Shown: one piece after another, positions 37,900 through 49,950 of the stretch
How the letters are laid out: every line of letters starts with the position of its first letter
Numbering within the stretch: the first letter of the stretch is position 1
Assembly: GCF_965638725.1 (NCBI RefSeq)
Contig: NC_134962.1
Coordinates: 5,277,501-5,341,500, forward strand
Reading direction: 5' to 3'
Source: Aptenodytes patagonicus
Lineage: Eukaryota > Chordata > Aves > Sphenisciformes > Spheniscidae
DNA: 64,000 nucleotides
Position numbers and translations under genes: made by a program
The notes under the pieces: model-generated
The model's input: the letters and a program-made list of their open reading frames with translations, nothing else
Told to the model about the DNA's origin: nothing
Databases searched by the model: none

Positions 37900-38210
37900 C
37901 GCTCGCTTAATGGGAACCAGCATCGTTCGCCTTACTACTGCCGATCCGTGCCGAGCTGTCATCGCCCCGGGTACTGAGAGGAGAGCCGAGCAGCGAGGGC
38001 AGCCGTGGTCCCCCTCCCAGGGGCACAGGCTGGCCACTAAAGCTGCAGAGCACCGCAGGCCAAAGCCAGCCAGGGGGGACAGGCGCAGGCTTTGCTGTGG
38101 GAAGCCCTGCTGCTGCTGCAGCCACCGGGCACAGCCCGTCAGTCAGCCCCGGTACCGCATCAGTACCGAGCGAGGCTGGGCTAGCCGCCCCACAAACCAC
38201 CGAGCTCTTG
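37900..38210. other. GC-rich patch in the FAM217B 5' intron
   Basis: Local rise in GC and CpG between the first FAM217B coding exon and the main CpG island. It could be an alternative first exon or a small regulatory island. Open frames on both strands carry no recognisable domain. Confidence 0.35.
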
Positions 38211-39500
38211 CCATGAGGTTTACAGGCCTGTCCCTGAAGGACCGTTGGTAAGATACAGTTAAATATCTGAAGGTACAGCAGCATTGGAAGAGCTACTTTT
38301 CATTGTGTAATGTGCTCGTCATCATTTTGTTCCTCCTGCGCAGCATTACATGTATTGACTGGAGCCAAGTATCACAGTCAAACGGCGGTGGGTGTTTCTG
38401 CTCTTAATTTAACAAGAGCAGCTGATCAACCACCCACGTTCTGTGCATGTTGAGCTGTCTTTTTTGTGCCAGAAAATGCGCTCTTCCTATATTCATATAT
38501 GCAAATTTTGTACCAGATACTTAATTTTTTTCTTTTTCCAAAACAAACCTGTCGGGACTCATAAACTCCTACTAAAAATACTCAGAACAGAATTTGTAGC
38601 ATTCTTTTATTTTCCAGAAACCGCACTCCCATACCAGGGTGCGCAGATACGATTTGCAAAAGGTGACAGATGACGAGCACCGGAACACCCCTCTTCACTC
38701 ACCTTTAGTTCTGTTGCAGCGCTCTTTACATATTTACGTCCCTATTCGTACCTGTATCTATCTACACTTGATCCCGTCCCGTTCCCCGGTGCCCCTCTCC
38801 CCCTCGCCCCCTTGGCCGAGGAGGGAGCGCGGGGCAGGGTGCTGGCTCCCAGGGTGTCAGGTCCCCGCGGACTGGGACCCCCGGGTTTCAGCAGAAGGCA
38901 CTGGCGCGCGCTGACGGGGCAGCTCACCACCTGAAGAGGGCCAACGTAACGCCACACCGCCCGCAGGCCGGTTTCGCGGCTCCCAGCCCGCGACGGCAGG
39001 CTGTTGCCCGCAGCGGCCGTGGGCGGCCGCCGAGCCGGGCCCCGCTCCGCTCCGCTCCCTCCCGCGACGCACCAGCGATTCCCGCTGATAACCGCCACCG
39101 CGCTCCGTACCGACAGCGACCGGAGGGCAGCTGGTTAACCAGCGGACCGCCCCCACGCCTCTTCCGCCCCTCCTCCCCCGTCAGCCCCCCGGCCGCCGCC
39201 GCCCCTCGGCCCCGCCAGCCCCCTGCCCGGCACCTGCCTCTGCCTCAGCCGCCACCGGCAACTACGGGCAGGTCGAGGGCGGCGACGTCGGGCGGGCGGC
39301 GCGCAGGCGCGCGGCGGCGGCGCGCGCGCAGGCCGTTCGGTTCGCGTGACGCGGGGAGGGGGCGGGAGGGAGAGGCTCCGCGCACGCGCCGCCGCTGAGG
39401 GAGAGAGGGTGCGGGGCGGCCGTCCCGGGCCGGGGGCCGCTGCCGGCGCTCTGCTGCGGCTGCTCCTGCCTGCCGCCGGCGCAGGGGCAGGCTGGGCATC

Positions 39501-39528
39501 GCCTTGCCTTGCCTTGCCTTGCCTTGCC
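39501..39528. repeat. (GCCTT)n microsatellite
   Basis: Five consecutive GCCTT units in the CpG island, just upstream of the repetitive 39.5-40.1 kb ORF. Confidence 0.85.
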
Positions 39529-40100
39529 GCGGGGGGACCGTGCGGCCGATGTGGGCTGTAGAGTCCCCGGACGCGGATCCCTCTCCTTCCAGCCACAGTA
39601 CCGAGCCTGCCTCCGCAGCCCCGCCCGACGGACTCCGCCGCGACAGCCCCCGCGCTCCCTCCAGCCTCTGCAGCAGCCCCGGCCTCGGCTCCGGCTCCCT
39701 CCCGCCCGACAGCCTCCAAGCCTTCCCCAGCCTCGGCAGCCCTCGCGAGTCGCCCAGCATCCAGTGTGACAGCCTGGAGTGTCCTTGCTGCTGCTGCTGC
39801 TGCTGCTGCTGCAGGAGCGTGGGGTCGGTCGGCGTCTGCGAGGACAGCCTGCAGGCCCCTCCCACCGTGTGTAACGGCCGAGGGTGCTTCGGGGCGCACC
39901 ACAGCAAGGCCCGGGCATCCAGTGACCTCTCCGACAGCCTGGAGTCCTTCGGTGTCCAGCACGACAGCCTCCAGTCACTCTCCAGCCTGCGTGAGAGCTT
40001 CAGGTCCTCCAGCATAAAGGGTGATAGCCTTGAATCGCTGTCCAGCCTGAGCAACGGGTCCACCAGCCAGCACAGTGGCCTCGAGTTTACCAGCCAGTGA
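39504..40100 (+). other. Repetitive ORF upstream of PPP1R3D, coding status uncertain
   Basis: A 198-codon open frame that ends 240 nt before the PPP1R3D start. Its second half repeats a DSLxS / SSL motif (HDSLQSLSSLRES, GDSLESLSSLSNGS) and contains nine consecutive Cys codons. A more plausible start is the Met at 39,550 (MWAVESPD), in a weak context. It could be an upstream ORF in the PPP1R3D leader, a short Ser-rich protein, or only a tandem-repeated stretch of GC-rich leader. I do not recognise the sequence. The reverse strand is also open over most of it, which weakens a coding claim. Confidence 0.3.
39786..39812. repeat. (TGC)9 trinucleotide repeat
   Basis: Nine uninterrupted TGC units in the CpG island upstream of PPP1R3D. 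They read poly-Cys in the plus-strand ORF and poly-Gln on the reverse strand. Confidence 0.92.
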
Positions 40101-40340
40101 GACTGCCTTCACCTCCCCATACAAGGTACTAGCCTCTGGTTTACTTCCAGCTACTGCGTGAGCTTCCAGGTTTCTGCCCTTCGTTCAGCAGGCTACATTG
40201 TTCCAGTTGATTTTTGCTGCAGCCGGTGCAATAACCTCAAATACTGTCCGTGGCTGCCGTTCCCTAGTTACGTACTTCAGAGAGGCAGTGCTCATTATTA
40301 CCTGCAGTGTTAACGCTGATTTTCTTGTCATCGGTTAAGA

Positions 40341-41264
40341 ATGGAGGTACGTGGTCCTCGGAGGAATCCCAGCTACCTCTCTGATCTCTATCAGAACATG
40401 TTACAGGCTGAAGCAGCACTGGGACGAGAGCAGCAGCAGCCCCCAGCAGTCCATACAAATAGCAGCATGACTCTTCAGAGCAGTACTCCAGCCAAGTTGG
40501 GCCCCCAGCCAAATAAGCTTCAGAGCAGCACTTCCTCCAGCTGTGACCCGGCGTTACGGCCTATCATACGCCGCCGAACGAGATCTTTGCCTACATCACC
40601 CGAAAGAAGGAAGCAGGCAGCAGTGCAGTGTCAAGTTCCTGGATGGCAGAGTCATATGAACCGGGTGAGATTTGCTGATGCTTTGGGCTTGGAGCTGACT
40701 GAAGTGAAAGTCTTCCAGACTGGGGAGGATCCATCGATCCCCTTGCATGTCCTTTCCAGGCTCTCCATAAACTCAGACCTCTGGTACAGCAGCTCGGACT
40801 TGGAGTTTACCATGCAGTGCTTGGTCCCTGACTTCCAGCAGCCTGCAGACTGTATGGATTTCTCCTCCCGACTTCAGGAGCAGCAGGTGTGTCTTGAACG
40901 AGTGAGCAGCTCAGATTTGGGGCTCAGTGGCAGCATCCAGGTTTGCAATGTTGCTTTTGAGAAGCAGGTATCTGTGCGATACACGTTCAACCAGTGGAAA
41001 AGCCTCCATGAAGTGTGTGCTCATTGGCACAGTAGCATCCCTGAGAAAAACGGGCAGGATCAGGTTGATGTTTTCACTTTCTTTCTCCCTGTGCCTCCTT
41101 TTCTCCTTCAGCTGTGCTCTGTAGTCCAGTTTGCAGCAAGGTACCAAGTCAATGGCCGGGAGTATTGGGATAACAACAGAGGCAAAAACTACAGTCTCAC
41201 CTGCCGGACTCACCCCCTTAAGATGCCTAGAGAATGTGAGGAGAGCTGGATCCACTTCATCTGA
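40341..41264 (+). CDS. PPP1R3D: Protein phosphatase 1 regulatory subunit 3D
   Basis: Glycogen-targeting subunit that brings the PP1 catalytic subunit to glycogen, promoting dephosphorylation of glycogen synthase and phosphorylase. One uninterrupted exon of 307 codons; the human protein is 299 residues and also intronless in its coding part. The PP1-docking motif RVRF is at residues 108-111, within RVRFADALGLEL. The CBM21 carbohydrate-binding domain spans roughly 170-290, with CNVAFEKQVSVRYTF and WDNNRGKNYSLTC as its hallmarks. The C-terminus CEESWIHFI is the family ending. RTRSLPTSPERR at 79-90 matches the conserved segment reported for 14-3-3 binding in this subunit. The start codon has a strong context (A at -3, G at +4). 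The N-terminal 70 residues are Ser/Gln-rich and differ from mammals. Confidence 0.97.
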   Translation: MEVRGPRRNPSYLSDLYQNMLQAEAALGREQQQPPAVHTNSSMTLQSSTPAKLGPQPNKLQSSTSSSCDPALRPIIRRRTRSLPTSPERRKQAAVQCQVPGWQSHMNRVRFADALGLELTEVKVFQTGEDPSIPLHVLSRLSINSDLWYSSSDLEFTMQCLVPDFQQPADCMDFSSRLQEQQVCLERVSSSDLGLSGSIQVCNVAFEKQVSVRYTFNQWKSLHEVCAHWHSSIPEKNGQDQVDVFTFFLPVPPFLLQLCSVVQFAARYQVNGREYWDNNRGKNYSLTCRTHPLKMPRECEESWIHFI

Positions 41265-41440
41265 ATGAAGAAAGTGGATGCAGAGCAGTTTGTCAGGAGT
41301 CTCGGTGGCACTCTCTTCCTTGGCACGGCTCTCTGCTCCTGTGGCAACAGTCTCCTTTTTGAAACCTGCCAAACCTGGCGAAGTGTTCCAGGGCAGGGAA
41401 GTAGCCAATGACCCGTACAAACTGTTCTAAACCTCTTGGA

Positions 41441-41446
41441 AATAAA
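41441..41446 (+). terminator. Candidate poly(A) signal for PPP1R3D
   Basis: AATAAA 177 nt after the PPP1R3D stop codon. Mammalian PPP1R3D has a long 3' UTR, so a distal site may also be used; another AATAAA lies at 43,891-43,896. Confidence 0.4.
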
Positions 41447-44400
41447 AAAGGGCAGAAATGTGTATTGAGTTACATCCATTGGAAGCCCGAGTGATTTGTA
41501 GTGTATAAGTCAGTGCAGAATGGTTCCAAGGGATGCTGTCAGACTACCAGAGCGCAAAACAAGACACTTCATGTTGCTAGTAATATTCTAGGTTGCATAG
41601 AATATTTCTAACTGATCTATTTTACCATTTAGTACTGTCTGTTTTCTAAATGGGCAGTGTGGCTTTACTGGTTTTGTTTCTAATTATCTCACCGAGTCTG
41701 GGCACTATTCCATTTATGCGTAATTTGGATGGCAGACACTGTAGGGAAGTACTTGTATTTATATATATATATTATTAAGACTGTAACCATGTTGAATATT
41801 TCCATTAATATTTGGGTTGGAAATTAAATGTTACTATGAGCAAAACATAAATGAAAATGTCCCATCAGCCCCTCTGTTTCCCTTTAAAAAAAAAAAAGGT
41901 GCCTTTTCTTATCTCTAGGGTTTGCTGTAGGCAGCAGGAATGATTGTTACCAAAGTTTGTGTAGGGCAGATCTTGGGAAGTTCTCATCTTTTTCAGGTGA
42001 TGCACAAGTAGGCTTTTTCTCTAGGTGGTGGCACAGGAACTGTCCTTTCCTTGTGCACCGGTTTTTACTAAGGGAAACTAGAGCAATTTTGCCCTTGCGT
42101 TCCAATTACAGTTGAAGATCTCAAAGCACTATATGAATGCTAATGATCTTACACTGTTACCTGAAACAGGTAAATTTATAAATCAAGAAACGGCTATGAG
42201 AGATATATATAGATAAAAATATATATATATATACACACACACACACATAAAAAAGACAATACAGGGAGCTGGTTACAGAGCCTTGGAGTAATACACTAGA
42301 ATCCTGAATCCTGGCTGTGTGTTCCCCAGCGTCCCAGTACTACTGCAGCAGTACCTTTGAATTCTTTAATCTACTACTTCTCGTTATAAACCAGTTGAAC
42401 TCCAAGACTGCATCCTTTGCAACACAAAGCGGGAACTTCAAAGCAAAATGATGATTTTACTGATAAATTGATACTTCCATGGACCCATAAACAGAGTCAC
42501 TTCTGCAGCAGGGAGAGCACAGTTAACACTGTTCCACGCAGCCTTCCCATGCTTCTTGCTCTGCCACTTTCATTCGGTGGTTTTGGTGTGGTTTAAGATT
42601 GGTGACAGGCTCAAATCTAGTAAGTAAAAGATTGTCCATGATTTTTTTCATACGTATTCATCACTGCATGCAAAGTTTAGCTTTATACATGTAGCATAAA
42701 TTTTCAAAACTAACTGGCTGGCTGTATTAGAAGAGCTGCTTTTTAGAAGGATTATACTATGAAAATCAGGCCACTTATTCAGGCATCTTGTTTTGGATTG
42801 CTGCTTATTCATCAAAATCACAAGTTGTTTTTAAAAATGCACAGTTGTAAGCAACCCACAGCCAAGTATATATTAGTCCAAAAAGTCTACTGAGTAATTC
42901 TGGAAGTGCAGAAACCCCAAGAAAATTCATGTGTCTGGCAACTTAATGTTACTACTTAGTTGTGATACCCATTTAGCAAAGCTAGGATTTCAAGTGAAGA
43001 AGCTGCCTGGTGCCACTAGTCTTTGGCTTTCAAAGGAACCGAAGTCATGAATGACGATTCTATGAACTGCTGAGCACCTCTTGCAGAGTACTGAGAAAAC
43101 TCAATCCTATTTGAAACGGTTGAGAATGGACTGTGTCGTCTGCTTTAACTTTGTACTCGAGCACTGTGAGGTTGAACATTTCAGTTGAAATTGTTTTGAA
43201 GGAGTAGGTGAGGCTGAGGTGCGATTGCCAGCTACGCAGAGGAAAGAGTGCTGCCTGCTTTCAATCCACCTGCGTTATTTTCTGTATCTGGGTTAGAGGA
43301 GTGACTGTTACCGATCTGGCAGCAACCCTTGTCTCCTAGAAAAACCAATGCAGGGAACTGGAAGTCTACTCTTCCTCATATGGCACAAAAAATGAGAGCC
43401 CTGTAAGAAGGGGCGCTGTCTAATTCTAAGTTTTTTTGCCCCCTGTGGTGGGCTTCATATGACTAAATGACATACAACAATATAGGACATAACTTATCTG
43501 AACTAGTCAACCTATGCTCTTCATAGTCAGTGGAGATGTTTTCGCCATAGTTAGCAGACTACCTGTGGTGTGACAAACTGTGCCATCTCTGCTGAGTGCA
43601 GAGAGAACACTGCGGGACTAGTTCTGCCATACTGAAATTCTCAGCGTTAGTGCAGATTGTGCCAAATTGTGCCAGAGTCTGTAGATTTCAAGTTGGATGA
43701 GCTGAAACACGCCTTCAGGGACTGCAGGAGAATCTTTCTTGGCATGAATTGAATTTGCATACCCTTACTTTAGTGAAACTTGCTCACTTAAGGAATGCCA
43801 TGAAAGCTTAGTCCGTAGAAGCGGCATTTTATGTACTTGTCAGCGAAGTAAGAAGAAAACATACACACACGTACAGAAGCACTTGTGCTGAATAAAAGGC
43901 ACTATTTTAAAGTATTGCCCCCCCCTCTTTCCCCCTCCCAAATTACTGTATTTCTTCCATCAGCAAACCCGCTGAATTGCCTCTTAGCACACCGTTAAAA
44001 ATCCCTCTCTTAGGAGACTGGTATTTGACACCAGTTTACAATGGATGTTGCTGGAGCCCAATGCAATACTTGGCCTACTGGCAGAAAGATGCTGTTGCCA
44101 TCTTCTGGGAGAGACACTTTCATGTGCTAGCAAATGTCAAATCTGAGTGTTATTGCAGGCAGGGAGAGATTACGTAAAGCTGAGGCTGTCAGTTCAAAGG
44201 TTAATGTCATGTACACCACAGTGTCAGAGAGGTGAGAAATGAATCTCAGCAATGTGAGTTTGGCTTGTATTGTCTTCCCTCCGCAACCTCTCGGGGTATT
44301 TGCATGTGCCAAATCTTGAATACTAAAGTAGTATTCCAAGTTTGCCTTTTCTCTCTTTGCTCATCTTGCACTGCTGGAGAAGAGCTGACAGTCGCTGTTA

Positions 44401-47400
44401 CTACGCCAGTTGTCTGGCGTTGCTGACCGAGTTGAGCAGGCCTACCTTATAACAGAACTGAGAGTATCTCTGGATTAAGCTGTTAAACATTCACACCTGA
44501 CTACTGGCACCTGTCACACGAAAGATGACATCCGCACTTACGTTTTCCTGTCACATTCAGTAGTGAACATCAAAAGGATTCTAGTTGACAAAAAAGGGAT
44601 TAAGCCATTAAGTAGTGGTAATACGCACCCATCGTGAAGGTAAAGTTACGACCACCTTTATAAATGCTCAGGACAACTTGACTGCTTGCACTGTGTTCAC
44701 ATTGAGCACTTCCCTTATAATGAGGACTTTCTAAAAGTGAATTCTTCACAAGGGTTATTGCCATATAATGCACTTTTAAAAACCTGTATTTATTATAGTC
44801 ATACAATAAATTAATGCCTAGTAGTCCACAGTTTCAAGGTTCTTTCAAGCATGTTTTTTAAAGAAACATATGGAATCCATGTAAATGAAAAGGGGTTGTC
44901 GTTCCTGATTAAAAGTCTTGTCCAGAATAAAGTACATTACACAGTAAATCAATAAAGCACATATGCTAGATAAAAGGTCATTTTGTTTTAGTGGAAAGCT
45001 GTACAATTGCAAAGTGCTTAATTCATTTTAAAAACAATAATAAAACTATGGCTATTGTAATACAAAAGATCTTAATAAAAGCTTTTCACAATTTTATGTT
45101 GTTTTTCTCAATGGTTCTCCTGCTAACGGTTAAGAAAACTCACGAGGCACTTACAGAGCAACATGCTCAGGAAAGTAAGGTGAGTTCGAGTTGCTAAAAA
45201 ATGAACAGCGCTTGATAAAAATACAGTGATTAGTCTATATAGCTGCAAAAATGACCAGGCTGCCACTTCTTACATGGAATTTACTGTCATTTCACCTCAG
45301 AGTTCTGTGCATGCGGCAACTGCAGGATTAAGATCTAATGTTGGAAAAAGGCATGCTGCCAGTTGATTCTAATATGGTTTCATGGAAGAGAAGAGAAAGG
45401 GGTTTTCTTCTAATAGCACTTTCCGAAGCTGTGCTAGACTGTACTTAACTCATTAATTTCAGAGCCTCACAGTTGTGTTATTCTTTCTTCCATTTGTTCT
45501 TTCAGTTTTCATTGCTGCAGTCTTTCCTCTCAAACCATGTTCTTTTCACCCACAGGTTTCTTGAAAATATGTCTACATCAGGTATGTTAAGCGTGTCCCT
45601 ATCTCTACAGCAACTGATTTATCCTCTGTATGAAATGCATCTCCATCAGTGCAAGCATTTACTTGATACAGTTCAAGATTTGAATAATCTGTTGCCAGGT
45701 TTCTTCTAAAGCAAAATGGAGAGGTTTAACTAGAAGACATAATTAATAAAGACATATGTTACCACTTTTTAATCAGTGTTAATAACTTCAACACTGCATT
45801 GTCAAAGTTGCTTGGGGGAAAGATGATCATTGCAAATCACAGTTTAAATACATGGGAATGTCTATAGTATGCTAAGTTGTTTAAGAATGTCAATGTCACT
45901 TTTTATTACAAAGTATACAGATTATATGTTATATGTATGTAGATGCATAAAGGAGGATGCTTTTAGAAAGCATGGTATTATAATACCTTGTCTTTATGAC
46001 TCTTGTTTCTCCATTTTCCTATACTACTGATCTGAATCAGAACTAGCAGTAACACCTTAATTGTCATAACTTTACCCACTAAAATAGAGTACTAAGCATC
46101 ACCTGGAAATAAATATGGCAACCACAGTGTAGACTAACCAGGAGACCAGCAAAGGATAAAGATAGTGGTCTTTGATTTTAACAAATCACTTGAAAACAAT
46201 GTGAATTTGTTTTAGCCTGCAGGAGGGGGTGTGCGCGGAGATGTGTGTAAGAGTATTTAAGAGAAGGACTGGCTTTTGCTGTGAACATCCAGCCATCAAG
46301 TTTATCTTACAGGTAGTCGGTGTTATTTCTAATATAGGTGTTATTTTTACATTTAGTTTCAAATTCAAAGTTTCTTTGTATTTATCTTACAAAGAAAAAA
46401 AATTAAATTCCAAGTAGTAATAGTAATATGCTAACAGTCAATTGCAACTGCAGTACTTAAGTTAGGGTGTCATCAGTGCTCAGTACAATGTTGTATGTAC
46501 TTTACACCGTTGCCTGGGAAAGACACAGAACGGCAAGTCTAAGTGATTAGTCATTTGTCAACATGAGTCTAATGTTAGTACTGAATTCTTTCCCGATTTG
46601 GCTTTCTTCTTATGATCTCAGGTCTGCAACTATTTCAGCTGACACTTGATATTAAAACTGTTGGCATCGACACTTCTGACCCTTCTCAGTTCTACATACA
46701 ACGGCAGCTGTGCCAAAGATTGATTACATTGCCCAGTACAATGTTTTTCAGTACCTGTAATGAAGGTAAATATTTCTGCTACTGTAGTGAAGAAAGGGTC
46801 CCTGTACATAGTGCCACCCTACCCTAAAGACAGTTTTGCTTCCATTTTCTCTGAAATTTTTAAGTGTAGTTGCCATATCTGTGGCCCAAATAATTAAACT
46901 GCTTGTTCCAGATTGTTTAATGCATAACTTGATGAAAATTCTGCTTTCTGTTGACCTCCCTTCTGCTAAACCAAACAAAATAGACATTAAAGAATGAGAA
47001 ATGAACATACGGTAGCCTCCCAGTCACGTCAGTGTACCTAGTGCAGGAGGGCAAGCGTATGATCCACTTCTCCCGTACTTCATGGCTCGCTCTTCTTTTG
47101 CTATAGAATGAGTAAGGCTGTTTTCTTTACAAGATCTGAAAATCTGTGGATAGTCTAAGCCTGTGCGTATGCTAATGTGACTGGTAAGGGAAAGCATCAA
47201 ATGCAAATTAGCTTTTATTACTTCTGTTTCATATGATGAAAGTAGAATTCAGAATTCAGTTTTTATACAAAACTTCAGATGCTCCAAGTTCCTCATGCAA
47301 AGTTTTGTCCCTAGCAGGTTTCTCAGTAAAGCTGTACTTCTACAGATCTGCTTCAGATCACCCACTGCCTTCTAATAAAGTATCCCAACAGCAAATGTGA

Positions 47401-48119
47401 CAGCAGCTAATCCCTTTAGCTGAACATGCCTCCTGCAAAATGCTCAGCACTATTCAGTCCTATGGCAGCAACTTCTCAGTGGAGATACTCCAGTTCTCAT
47501 ACCACTTGTCATTTTCTTGAGTTACAGTGACATCTGGTGGTATTTTAAATAGTTTGTTACAGCTGTTTTGCCTTTTATAGCATTGATTTGTGTTCTTATT
47601 TTAGAAAGTCAGTGGTTTTATTTTATTTACAATTGCTGCAGGTTCATCTGCTGTGAAGGTGATTCTTCTCCTCGATGCTCCACTATTACTGCTTATTCTA
47701 GGTGTGAACAGCGATGCTTCCTGATAGTCCACTGGCATATGGGAGATTCACGCTAAATTTTATCACCTGTATTTGTGATAGAGGTGATAGATACACCAGT
47801 ATCACACCAGTACAGGCAAACGCCAGTGTGGAACTGTTGGATTTCATTTAAACACGATACCCAGTTCCCTCTGTGCAATAAAGACCAGAAATGTCAGTAG
47901 AAGCCCTTCTTCAACAACAGGTCTGTATCTGAGTTTCGGTATCTGTTCTACCTACTCGGGCACTTGATGGTAGTGAAAATGTTTCTGAATTAAGCGTATG
48001 AACGAATTACACTGCTTTAGCAAACCCATGCCCAGTAACTCTCGCCTACACCGTGCACTGAAATTAGTGTTCTAATACCGGGTATCAATAAAGACAACGT
48101 GAAACATAAGTAGAACAGC
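41447..48119. other. PPP1R3D 3' UTR or intergenic spacer
   Basis: No further coding exon recognised. The proximal part may be 3' UTR if a distal poly(A) site is used. Contains a compound dinucleotide microsatellite near 42.2 kb and short unsupported frames at 44.0-44.4, 45.5 and 46.2-46.8 kb. Confidence 0.55.
42202..42248. repeat. Compound (AT)n-(AC)n microsatellite
   Basis: Interrupted AT repeats (ATATATAT, then AAAATATATATATATATA) running into an (AC) run to about 42,247. Confidence 0.88.
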
Positions 48120-49020
48120 GGAGGTCCCGCGCAAGCAGGCGCAGTCCTGTGACAACATGGCTACGTATTGCACGTACACGGACCTCTCCTTCCCCGTTGC
48201 GGGCCGTGGCTTCCCTCTCCTCCTGCAGTCACGTCGCCCTGGTGCCGGGACGGCAACGGTTCCTGCTGCACGAAACGCCCGGAAAACGCTTCGCGCGCTC
48301 CGGCACCGTGGGCGAGCCGGGGCGGGAGCCAAGGGCGCCGGGCCAGCGGCCCGCCAGCCCCGCTCGGCGGGAAGGGCAGGCGCCTCACCGCGGCGGCCGG
48401 CGGGGTTTTTTACAAGCCGTTAGGGCGGCTGCGGGCCCATCCGCAGCCGCGCTCCCGAACGGGGTCAGCAATGCCGGACGCGGGAGGCGCCAGCGGAGCC
48501 GCAGCCGCCGCGGAGCCGCAGGCAGCTCTGGGCGGGCCGGCCTGAGGCAGCTCCCCGCCGCCGGCCTGAGGCGCGCGGGGGCGCCGCCCTCTCCCCGCCC
48601 ATCCGCTGCGCCGCCTCGGCAAAGCGCCGCCTCCTCCGCGGCAGCTGCCCGGCTGGGCGAGGCCGCGCCAGGTGCGGAGGGAGGAGAAACCTCTGCGCGA
48701 GGCTGCCGCACGGTAAGGAAAACCCTCCTCCCCCCCCTCCCCTCCGCGCCGCCGACGGCGATTGGTCCGCATGCCGCGCTCGCGGGCGGTGATTGGCTGA
48801 AGACTACCGGCGCTGGGCGTGATTGGCCGGCGGGGAGTGGCGCTTTTTTCCGCTCCGGCGGTGAGGTGAGGGGCGCCGTGCTGTGGGGGGCTTCTCTGCC
48901 GCCCCGCGGCCTGCTGCTCTCCCGCGGCTGAGGAGGCGGGGGGCACTGCGGGGCGGTTTCCGCTCGGTAACAAAGCTCTTGCGGGAGGTGCCAGCGGCTA
49001 CGTGTGTTTCGAGGGCGGCA
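48120..49020. promoter_or_regulatory. CpG island, probable SYCP2 promoter and leader
   Basis: Dense CpG block ending about 950 bp before the first SYCP2 coding exon. Candidate leader-exon donors on the plus strand are ACG|GTAAGG at 48,712, TCG|GTAACA near 48,969 and GAG|GTGAGA at 49,086. Long open frames on both strands are GC artefacts. Confidence 0.7.
48760..48826. promoter_or_regulatory. Triple inverted CCAAT (NF-Y) array
   Basis: Three GATTGG boxes (reverse CCAAT) at 48,760-48,765, 48,791-48,796 and 48,821-48,826, spaced 31 and 30 bp, about three helical turns. Regularly spaced multiple CCAAT boxes are a known NF-Y promoter arrangement. This suggests transcription starting some 50-120 bp away, probably downstream toward SYCP2. 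Confidence 0.65.
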
Positions 49021-49950
49021 CCTGGAAAGGGTTTGTATTTTCTTCTCTGGTTTGTCTGACTAGGCAGGAGACAAGAGACCTGTGAGGTGAGAGCAAAGGC
49101 TTCAACGTAGGCTGTTGCATCTTGTATCGGAAAAAATAGAAAAACCACCCTGTATTTGTTACTTCTGTATGACTTGGGAGTACAGAAATGACTAGTGTCT
49201 GTTCCCAGTTGCTTGTTCTACAGAAATCGTTCCCTGTTTTTAATCATTGTTTCCCTTTGCTATGCTTTGTCTAATTCTATGTAATTTCTGGGATGGGGAG
49301 ACCAAAGCTGCACATGGTAGATTGGTCAACGTAGATTTAATTTATACAAAGCATGAAAAAGTTTGTTGGTTTTTTACGTGTTAAGTCTCAAAACAAATAA
49401 AATACTTTTGTCTGCTCTTGAGTATTAAGACAGTGTTTTCAGAAAACTAATTAAAAGATCTTGCTTTTTGGTGGTAATAGTCATCTCGGAGCCCATCACT
49501 GTATGTGTAGTTAAGAAGGCTTTTTCCCTGTATGCATTTATCACATATTTCTTAAATTATTTAATCTACCATTTTATAAGGAGGCCCTTCTGGAGCTTGG
49601 CTGTTGACTTACCTGTTCTGAATAACCTGGTGTTGACAGTATAATTGGCCATCTTCATGCTCTTTTCTCACTGAGAAATACTGAGAGTCTGCTGCAGGAC
49701 CCTCTGTTCCTCCATTGCCAGAGTTGATCATTCCTTATACTCTTTTATTTTAAGCAGTTGTTTATCCATGTAAGGATGTTTCCTTATATCCCCAGTTAGT
49801 TTAGTTTCTTAAATAGTATTTATACTAGTGACAAATTTTGGAATTTGTAATGTATTTTGACTGATTATTGATGTGTTTGCAAAACCTATTTGAAGTCTAT
49901 GTCAGTGAATTGTGTTTTGGTCAAGTGATGATTGTTTCCTTCTTATGCAG

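Larger units (their letters stand above)
38780..40090. promoter_or_regulatory. CpG island, probable shared promoter of FAM217B and PPP1R3D
   Basis: A long CpG-dense block lies between the divergent genes FAM217B (minus) and PPP1R3D (plus), the usual layout of a bidirectional CpG promoter. It contains a (GCCTT)n tract at 39,501-39,528. No TATA box was seen. A minus-strand CAG|GTGCCG at about 39,234 and a GTG|GTGAGC near 38,920 are possible donors of FAM217B leader exons. Confidence 0.75.

Noticed and set aside
37868-38284. Frames of about 125 codons on both strands
   Set aside because: GC-rich patch without domains or splice partners; treated as possible regulatory DNA only.
39135-40063. Minus-strand frames of 238-275 codons, one with poly-Gln
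   Set aside because: They cover a CpG island in all three frames and show repeats only because the DNA repeats. Low complexity and no family match; the strand bias of FAM217B exons does not need them.
40911-41420. 169-codon minus-strand frame
   Set aside because: Shadow of the PPP1R3D coding sequence on the opposite strand.
45473-45709. 78-codon plus-strand frame, hydrophobic
   Set aside because: No conserved motif and no transcript signals; composition typical of AT-rich spacer.
48149-48931. 260-codon plus-strand frame and a 187-codon minus-strand frame
   Set aside because: Ala/Arg/Pro-rich translations of a CpG island in several frames at once. Better explained as SYCP2 promoter and leader.
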